Part shown: one piece after another, positions 5,729-9,896 of the stretch
How positions within the stretch are numbered: position 1 is the first letter of the stretch
How the letters are laid out: the number at the start of each line of letters is the position of its first letter
Origin: Phycisphaeraceae bacterium
GTDB taxonomy: Bacteria > Planctomycetota > Phycisphaerae > Phycisphaerales > Phycisphaeraceae
Direction of reading: 5' to 3'
NCBI GenBank assembly: GCA_003551485.1
Contig: PUMS01000303.1
Span: forward strand, 1 to 9,896
DNA length: 9,896 bases
The notes under the pieces: generated by a model
Databases searched by the model: none
Told to the model about the DNA's origin: nothing
The model's input: the letters and a program-made list of their open reading frames with translations, nothing else
Program-made: the position numbers and the translations under genes

Positions 5729-8629
5729 ATGGCCTCGCGCAGCGAAGAAGGCAAGCCACCGGGCACGCAGCCGGCCGACGGCGCGGCGGAGAAAAGCGCC
5801 CCCAAGCCACCATCCGCCGACACGCCCGCGATGCGCCAGTACCGGCGGTTCAAGGAGCAGCATCCCGAATGCGTGCTCTTTTTCCGCATGGGCGACTTCT
5901 ACGAGATGTTCCACGAGGATGCCCGCCTGGCCCACAAGGTGCTCGGGGTCACGCTCACCCAGCGCACCGAGGGCGTGCCCATGGCCGGGGTGCCCTATCA
6001 CGCGGTCGAGGGCTACCTGCGTCGGATGATCCAGGCCGGCTACCGCGTGGCCGTCTGCGAGCAGGTCGAGGACCCGGCCCAGGCCAAGGGCGTGGTCAAG
6101 CGCAACGTGACGCGGGTGGTCACTCCCGGCACGCTGACCGATGAGGCCCTGCTCGAGGAAGGGGCCTCGAACCCGCTGGCGGCGGTGATGTTCCACGATG
6201 ATGAGCACACCTCCGCCGCGTGGCTGGAGGTCTCGACCGGCGCCTTCGAGCTGTCCAGCTTCAAGCTGCCGGAGCTGATCGAGGAGCTGTCGCGCCTGTC
6301 GCCGCGCGAACTGCTGTTCGTGCAGACGGCCAACCCCCAGCCTCCGCCGCGGGTGGCCCGGCTGCTCGAGACCCTGGGTTGCGTGGGCACGCCGCTGCCG
6401 CCGTGGCAGTTTCGGCTCGATGAGGCAGTCGAGGTGCTCTGCCGCCAGTACGGGGTGGCGCAACTGGCGGGCTTCGGCCTCAGCCACGGAGACCCGGCCC
6501 TGGGGCCGGCCGGTGCGATCGTGCACTACCTGCTCGAGACGCAGCGCGGCGGGGATGGCGGCATGGTCGAGCGCCTGGCCCACCTCCAGCCGCCGCGCCG
6601 CTTCGACCGGGCCGCCCACCTGGTGATCGACCCGGTCTCGCTTCGCAGCCTCGAGGTGGAAAAGACCCTGCGCAGCGGCACGATGGATGGCAGCCTGCTG
6701 GGCGTGTTCGCCACAGGCCCCAGCCACCCCGTTACGGCCATCGGCCGGCGGCTGCTACGCCGCTGGCTGTGCTATCCGCTGGCGTCACGCAATCCGATCG
6801 AAGCGCGGCAGCGCATCGTGCGGCTGCTGGTGGATGATGCCGCGCTGCGCGACGGGCTGCGGGGTGTGCTCGAGGGGGTGCAGGATGTCGAGCGCATCGG
6901 CGGCCGCATCGCCGTCGGCCGCGCCACGCCGCGCGACCTGGCGGCCCTGGGCCGGTCGGCCTCGCAGGTCGAGGGCCTGGGCGAACTGCTGCGCGATCAG
7001 CCGGCACTGGCCGACCATCACGCCCGGCTGGAGTCGGTGCGTGAGGCGCTGGCCGACCTTGCCGGCCGCATCGGTGAGGCATGCATCGACCAGCCGCCGG
7101 TCCACCTGCGCGAGGGCGGGCTGGTGCGCGACGGCTACGATGCCCAACTCGATGAGCTGCGCTCGCTTCAGCGCGACAGCCACACATGGCTGGCCGGCTA
7201 TCAGAAGCAGCTCATCGAGCAGACCGGGGCCCCTTCGCTCAAGGTCGGCTACAACAAGGTCTTCGGCTACTACATCGAGCTGACCAGCACCCATCGCGAC
7301 AAGGCACCCGACCACTGGTCGAGAAAGCAGACGCTCAAGAACGCCGAGCGGTTCATCACCCCCGAGTTGAAGGACTACGAGACCAAGGTGCTCAACGCCG
7401 AGCAGCAGGCCATCGCACGCGAGCAGGCCATCTTCAACGAGTTGTGCAAGGCGGTGGGTGCGCGGCTGAATGAGCTTTCGGCCCTGGCGGCGGTGGTGGG
7501 CGAGTTGGATGTGCTCGGCTGCTTCGCCGTGCGGGCGGTGCGGGGGCGGTACGCACAGCCGCGGGTGGTCGAGCAGCCGGTGCTGCACGTCGATGCCGGA
7601 CGCCACCCGGTGCTCGATCAGATGCTGGGCGACCGGTTCGTGGCCAACGATGTCGCCCTCGGCCCGGCGGATGCCGCGGGTGAAGATGGCCCGGCCGCAG
7701 GCGAGAGTGAGGGCGACGGCGGGGAGGAAGGCGGCGAGGTCGACGCCGCCGCCACCGCCACGGCGGGGGATGAGGCGACGATGGCGATCATCACCGGGCC
7801 GAACATGGCCGGCAAGAGCACCTACATCCGCCAGGCGGCGCTGATCGCCCTGCTGGCCCACACCGGCTCGTTCGTGCCCGCCCGCCGCGCCGTGGTCGGC
7901 CTCTGCGACCGCATTTTCACCCGCGTCGGCGCCAGCGATGAGTTGCACGCGGGGCAGAGCACCTTCATGGTCGAGATGACCGAGACGGCCAACATCTGCC
8001 ACCACGCCACGGAAAAGAGCCTGGTGATCCTGGATGAGATCGGCCGCGGTACCAGCACGCTCGACGGCCTGGCCCTGGCTTGGGCGATCGCCGAGTACCT
8101 GGCCGATCGCCGCTGCCGCACCCTCTTCGCTACCCACTACCACGAGATCACCGACCTTGCCCGCACCCACCCCCACGTCCGCAACCTGAACGTGACGGTG
8201 CGGGAGTGGCAGGATCAGATCGTGTTCCTGCACCGCATCGTGCCCGGCTCAACCAACCGCAGCTACGGCATCCACGTGGCCCGGATCGCGGGCGTGCCCA
8301 CAACGGTGATCCGGCGGGCCAACGAGCTGCTCGGGCAACTCGAGGTCAGCCACCAGGCCCCGGCCATCGGCGGCGATGGGGATGAGGCGCAAACGGGGGC
8401 GGCCGGCGGTGGGGATGTCGCCAGGGGTCAGGGGCGAACAGGCGCGGGTCGTGGCCGTCGCGGGGCCGATGGAGGCGGCCAGCTACCGCTGTTCACGGAG
8501 GTGCTCCAGCACCCGGTGGTGTCGCAACTACAGCAATTGCAAATAGATAAAATGTCGCCGCTGGAGGCCTTCGACACCCTTCGCCAGCTTGCGGAGCAGG
8601 CCGGGAGCCCGGACGGCACCGGCCGGTGA
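5729..8629 (+). CDS. mutS: DNA mismatch repair protein MutS
   Basis: MutS binds mismatches and small loops as a dimer and, on ATP exchange, starts methyl-independent or MutH-type repair with MutL. The mismatch-binding domain starts at TPAMRQYRRFKEQ (32-44), with the Phe-x-Glu motif as FYE at 57-59. Connector, lever and clamp domains follow, with KVGYNKVFGYYIE near 505-517. The ATPase has Walker A GPNMAGKST at 690-698, STFMVEM at 744-750, Walker B LVILDEIGRGTST at 765-777 and ATHYHE at 801-806. The C-terminal helices (QLPLF ... SPLEAFDTL) follow a Gly-rich linker at about 878-917. An acidic, low-complexity insert of roughly 35 residues (about 647-682) precedes Walker A and is absent from E. 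coli MutS. I chose ATG at 5729 (966 residues); an in-frame ATG at 5606 would overlap the priA start and add 41 unconserved residues. No clear Shine-Dalgarno is seen, so the mRNA may be leaderless. Confidence 0.97.
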   Translation: MASRSEEGKPPGTQPADGAAEKSAPKPPSADTPAMRQYRRFKEQHPECVLFFRMGDFYEMFHEDARLAHKVLGVTLTQRTEGVPMAGVPYHAVEGYLRRMIQAGYRVAVCEQVEDPAQAKGVVKRNVTRVVTPGTLTDEALLEEGASNPLAAVMFHDDEHTSAAWLEVSTGAFELSSFKLPELIEELSRLSPRELLFVQTANPQPPPRVARLLETLGCVGTPLPPWQFRLDEAVEVLCRQYGVAQLAGFGLSHGDPALGPAGAIVHYLLETQRGGDGGMVERLAHLQPPRRFDRAAHLVIDPVSLRSLEVEKTLRSGTMDGSLLGVFATGPSHPVTAIGRRLLRRWLCYPLASRNPIEARQRIVRLLVDDAALRDGLRGVLEGVQDVERIGGRIAVGRATPRDLAALGRSASQVEGLGELLRDQPALADHHARLESVREALADLAGRIGEACIDQPPVHLREGGLVRDGYDAQLDELRSLQRDSHTWLAGYQKQLIEQTGAPSLKVGYNKVFGYYIELTSTHRDKAPDHWSRKQTLKNAERFITPELKDYETKVLNAEQQAIAREQAIFNELCKAVGARLNELSALAAVVGELDVLGCFAVRAVRGRYAQPRVVEQPVLHVDAGRHPVLDQMLGDRFVANDVALGPADAAGEDGPAAGESEGDGGEEGGEVDAAATATAGDEATMAIITGPNMAGKSTYIRQAALIALLAHTGSFVPARRAVVGLCDRIFTRVGASDELHAGQSTFMVEMTETANICHHATEKSLVILDEIGRGTSTLDGLALAWAIAEYLADRRCRTLFATHYHEITDLARTHPHVRNLNVTVREWQDQIVFLHRIVPGSTNRSYGIHVARIAGVPTTVIRRANELLGQLEVSHQAPAIGGDGDEAQTGAAGGGDVARGQGRTGAGRGRRGADGGGQLPLFTEVLQHPVVSQLQQLQIDKMSPLEAFDTLRQLAEQAGSPDGTGR

Positions 8630-8662
8630 GGGTTGCCGCGGCCGGTTGCGAGACGGGGGGTG

Positions 8663-8684
8663 TAGGAAAATTCCTAAAATAATT
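8663..8684. promoter_or_regulatory. AT-rich inverted repeat upstream of the 8706 promoter
   Basis: TAGGAA-AA-TTCCTA at 8663-8676 is a perfect 6-bp inverted repeat with a 2-base centre, followed by AAATAATT. It stands out in very GC-rich DNA and ends about 22 bp before the -35 hexamer. Position and composition fit a protein-binding site or an UP-like activating element. Which of these it is cannot be told from sequence. Confidence 0.4.
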
Positions 8685-8705
8685 CGCTGCCCGGTTTACG
8701 AGGGG

Positions 8706-8733
8706 TTGACTTGCCCGGGCCGGGGGGTAGACT
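8706..8733 (+). promoter_or_regulatory. Sigma70-type promoter TTGACT - 16 bp - TAGACT
   Basis: The -35 TTGACT (8706-8711) matches five of six consensus bases, and the -10 TAGACT (8728-8733) four of six. The spacer is 16 bp. The predicted start is about 8740, one base before the first hairpin of the candidate RNA. There is no plus-strand gene until about 9575, beyond a terminator, so it does not serve a protein gene. Confidence 0.6.
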
Positions 8734-8739
8734 AAATCA

Positions 8740-8919
8740 AGTCCGGCACGGATCGGACGCCCGCCCTGATTCGCAGCACCCATGCGAGCATCAGCCTGGC
8801 CCGGACGTCCCGCCCGCGTCGGCCGCAACGAAGCACCCGCCTTCGGGCGGTGCAATCGTCCCCAACTCCACCCCCCCTCACGGCCCGAACCGTGTCCCCC
8901 CGCACGGTCGGGCCTTTTT
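8740..8919 (+). ncRNA. Candidate structured small RNA of about 180 nt, family unknown
   Basis: The unit is bounded by a promoter (start near 8740) and an intrinsic terminator (T-run 8915-8919). Hairpins can be read directly: GTCCG/CGGAC at 8741-8758; CTGAT-TCGCA paired with TGCGA-gc-ATCAG at 8766-8794; CCGCC-TTCG-GGCGG with an extra GCA/TGC clamp at 8833-8853 (UUCG tetraloop); then the terminator stem. Between the third hairpin and the terminator lies an unpaired C-rich tract, about 8858-8880, able to pair with G-rich sequences such as ribosome binding sites. I looked for features of SRP RNA (GGAAG-type loop motif), 6S RNA (one long rod with pairing ends) and tmRNA, and found none. It could instead be a processed 3' end of the mutS transcript, which would share the terminator. 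The evidence for transcription is by motif only. Confidence 0.5.
8882..8919 (+). terminator. Strong intrinsic terminator, plus strand only
   Basis: GGCCCGAACCGTG (8882-8894) pairs with CACGGTCGGGCC (8903-8914): 12 pairs with one bulged A, an 8-base loop, then TTTTT at 8915-8919. The minus strand has no T-run after the same stem, so it does not serve the convergent gene at 8954. It ends the candidate RNA and any mutS read-through. Confidence 0.88.
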
Positions 8920-8953
8920 CATGCGCGCAGGCAACGCCGGCCGGTCGGCGGGC

Positions 8954-9145
8954 TCACTTGGCGCGAATGTAGGCGTTGACGCCCACGGTCACCGGCTTGC
9001 CGTCGATCTGCACATCGGTGGGCACGTTGCCATGCGTGGTGGCCACCACCAGCGTCTTGCCGCTGGACGAGGGTGTCGGCTCCTGGAGGTCGAGCACGAG
9101 GGTGAGCGTCTTGTTCTCCTGGTCGATGCTGGCTTGCTTGAGCAT
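8954..9145 (-). CDS. Small protein of unknown function, 63 residues
   Basis: I do not recognise the family. Coding status is supported by codon use: only five of 63 codons end in A or T, matching the neighbouring real genes. An AGGG lies eight bases before the ATG at 9145, and a promoter lies 40 bp upstream. The protein has no signal peptide, membrane helix or cysteine. Its start, ASIDQENKTLTLVLDL, alternates like beta strands. After a Pro/Ser turn (EPTPSSSGK) come LVVATTHGN, DVQIDGKPVTVGVNAYI and a basic end. The pattern suggests a small all-beta cytoplasmic protein; ending one strand with a conserved-looking GN and another with a DGKPV turn is an impression only. It faces the candidate RNA unit, with its stop 35 bp from that unit's T-run. 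Confidence 0.72.
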   Translation of the reverse strand: MLKQASIDQENKTLTLVLDLQEPTPSSSGKTLVVATTHGNVPTDVQIDGKPVTVGVNAYIRAK

Positions 9146-9184
9146 GGTCGGGGCCCTGTGGGGGATGGTTGTTTCAGCCCCGGC

Positions 9185-9213
9185 AGTATGGCCCCTGAGC
9201 GGCCATCAGGCAA
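9185..9213 (-). promoter_or_regulatory. Promoter of the 63-residue protein gene, with an internal inverted repeat
   Basis: On the minus strand, TTGCCT (9213-9208) and CATACT (9190-9185) are separated by 17 bp; each matches four of six consensus bases. The predicted start near 9178 gives a leader of about 33 nt. An inverted repeat CCTGA-N7-TCAGG (9194-9210) fills the spacer and overlaps the -35, a position suited to a repressor operator. Confidence 0.5.
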
Positions 9214-9477
9214 ACCCGCATCGGCGGCACCGATGCACCCACCCCCGGCGCCGACAGCGGCGGCGACCCGCGGGTGTTCGCGGCCGAATTCCCGGTGTGA
9301 ATCAGGGCCGTGAAGGCATCGTGCAGACAGGCGGGGCTCTCTCCCAAGCCCGCATCCCGGCACCGTTGCCGCCGCCTCTCCGAAGCGCCCGCCCGGCGCA
9401 GCTCCGGCGTCAAAGAGGCCGAAGGCATTATCGTGTTCTGGCCACGTGCGCCCTCCCGGTGTGCGCAGACGGCTCAG

Positions 9478-9506
9478 TTGAACCGCAACCCCTGCGACTC
9501 TACGAT
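9478..9506 (+). promoter_or_regulatory. Promoter of mcsA, TTGAAC - 17 bp - TACGAT
   Basis: TTGAAC (9478-9483) and TACGAT (9501-9506) each match four of six consensus bases at the optimal 17-bp spacing. The predicted start near 9513 leaves a leader of about 62 nt before the GTG at 9575. No CtsR-like operator is evident near it. Confidence 0.5.
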
Positions 9507-9574
9507 TGGATGACCTCGAAGTCCGCCGGTGGAGTCGGCGGCTCAGGCGAAGGATGCCAGCCAGGGGTGTAACG

Positions 9575-9896
9575 GTGAAACGCAAGTGTGACAAGTGCGA
9601 CCGTGCGGCCACCCACCACTCGGTGGAAATCCTCAAGGGTCAGAAGATCGAGAAGAACCTCTGCGACGAGCACGCCGCCGAGGAAGGGCTGCTGGTCAAG
9701 GCGGTGCATACCCCGATCAACGAGCTGCTGAGCAACTTCGTCAAGATCCACTCCGGCGGTGGCGGCAGCGGCACACAGCAGGACCTGACCTGCGACAACT
9801 GCGGGCTGAGCTTCTCGCAGTTCCGCGAGCAGAGCCTGGTGGGCTGCCCCGAGTGCTACCGCGGCTTCGAGAAGGCCCTGGCCCCGCTGCTGGAGC
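9575..9896 (+). CDS. mcsA: McsA-like zinc-finger protein (UvrB/UvrC-motif protein, protein-arginine kinase activator), 5' part
   Basis: 107 codons are visible; the gene runs off the right edge. In Firmicutes, McsA binds and activates the arginine kinase McsB, which marks proteins for ClpCP and controls the heat-shock repressor CtsR. The visible part matches the McsA N-terminal half: KCDKC at residues 4-8, an LCDEH knuckle at 29-33, a TPINELLSNFVK helix at 46-57, CDNCG at 73-77, SFSQFRE at 79-85, and CPEC at 91-94 followed by YRGFEKAL. The second zinc ligand pair is Cys30/His33 rather than the Cys/Cys pair of Bacillus. The C-terminal UVR domain is outside the window. I chose GTG at 9575 because AGGGG sits seven bases upstream and homologues begin close to the first cysteine pair; an in-frame ATG at 9554 would add seven residues. 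McsB or Clp genes are likely downstream, but this is not visible. Confidence 0.85.
   Translation, partial: MKRKCDKCDRAATHHSVEILKGQKIEKNLCDEHAAEEGLLVKAVHTPINELLSNFVKIHSGGGGSGTQQDLTCDNCGLSFSQFREQSLVGCPECYRGFEKALAPLLE

Larger units (their letters stand above)
8630..8953. other. Gene-free spacer after mutS containing an RNA transcription unit
   Basis: The spacer separates mutS from a convergent small gene. No protein-coding frame is credible; the ATG at 8782 opens a 65-codon frame but lies in a hairpin, has no ribosome site and runs through the terminator. A 12-bp palindrome CACCGGCCGGTG (8617-8628) spans the end of mutS but lacks a T-run, so the first usable terminator for mutS is at 8882-8919. 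The notable contents are the AT-rich inverted repeat, promoter, hairpins and terminator listed separately. Confidence 0.75.
9146..9574. other. Spacer between the divergent small gene and mcsA
   Basis: The spacer holds two promoters pointing outward, one for the small gene (9185-9213, minus) and one for mcsA (9478-9506, plus). Between them, about 9214-9477, I see nothing I can support. The open frames there are long only because the DNA is GC-rich: they lack ribosome sites, and their products are Arg/Pro/Ala-rich without recognisable motifs. Confidence 0.65.

Noticed and set aside
2710..6144. Plus-strand open frame of 1144 codons
   Set aside because: It is antisense to priA, crosses a repeat-filled spacer and enters mutS in another frame. 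The product is Arg/Gly/Ala/His-rich with no motif. Stop-free antisense frames are common in DNA with very high GC3.
6785..8233. Minus-strand open frame of 482 codons within mutS
   Set aside because: It is an antisense shadow of the MutS lever and ATPase regions, with no recognisable domain or ribosome site.
8740..8919. Assignment of the candidate RNA to 6S, SRP RNA or tmRNA
   Set aside because: There is no SRP loop motif, the two ends do not form the long closing stem of 6S RNA, and there is no tRNA-like end or tag frame.
8989..9636. Minus-strand open frame of 215 codons across the mcsA upstream spacer
   Set aside because: It overlaps the small protein gene in another frame and the mcsA start on the other strand, with Arg/Pro/Ser-rich content and no motif.
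1..9896. CRISPR array, tRNA or rRNA gene, transposase, phage integration site
   Set aside because: No regularly spaced direct repeats, no cloverleaf, no rRNA-like stretch and no integrase or transposase motif was seen on either strand.

Overview
The window is GC-rich DNA with strong G/C bias at third codon positions. It most resembles a planctomycete, possibly of the Phycisphaerae. I infer this from the gene set (an altronate/galactarate-type sugar-acid dehydratase, a Gfo/Idh/MocA oxidoreductase, a McsA-like protein), from low-complexity inserts in otherwise conserved DNA-repair proteins, and from spacers filled with small palindromic repeats. No rRNA marker is present, so the phylum is an inference.

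Layout. (1) 3-1076, plus strand: the 3' part of a UxaA/GarD-family dehydratase. (2) 1077-1495: a gene-free spacer with a large inverted repeat and one copy of a 55-bp dispersed repeat that runs into the stop codon of the next gene. (3) 1496-2581, minus: a Gfo/Idh/MocA oxidoreductase, convergent with the dehydratase. (4) 2582-3099: a spacer packed with several unrelated palindromic repeats, including a second, inverted copy of the 55-bp repeat. (5) 3100-5607, minus: priA, the primosomal helicase. (6) 5729-8629, plus: mutS, divergent from priA across a 121-bp spacer. (7) 8630-8953: a spacer with an AT-rich inverted repeat, a good sigma70-type promoter and a strong intrinsic terminator. Together these outline a compact, highly structured RNA of about 180 nt. 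(8) 8954-9145, minus: a 63-codon unrecognised small protein with its own promoter. (9) 9478 to the end, plus: a promoter and the 5' part of an mcsA-like gene.

How the genes relate. PriA (restart of stalled or collapsed replication forks) and MutS (mismatch recognition) are both genome-maintenance proteins and share one divergent control region. The dehydratase and the Gfo/Idh/MocA enzyme are both plausible sugar catabolism genes, but they point at each other and are not an operon. The McsA-like protein suggests a McsB arginine kinase or Clp protease module just beyond the right edge.

The most interesting item is the unannotated RNA candidate at about 8740-8919. It has a promoter, a 5' hairpin starting at the predicted transcription start, further hairpins including one with a UUCG loop, a C-rich unpaired stretch and a terminator. 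I could not match it to 6S, SRP RNA, tmRNA or a riboswitch. The second item is the repeat content of the two spacers around the oxidoreductase gene.
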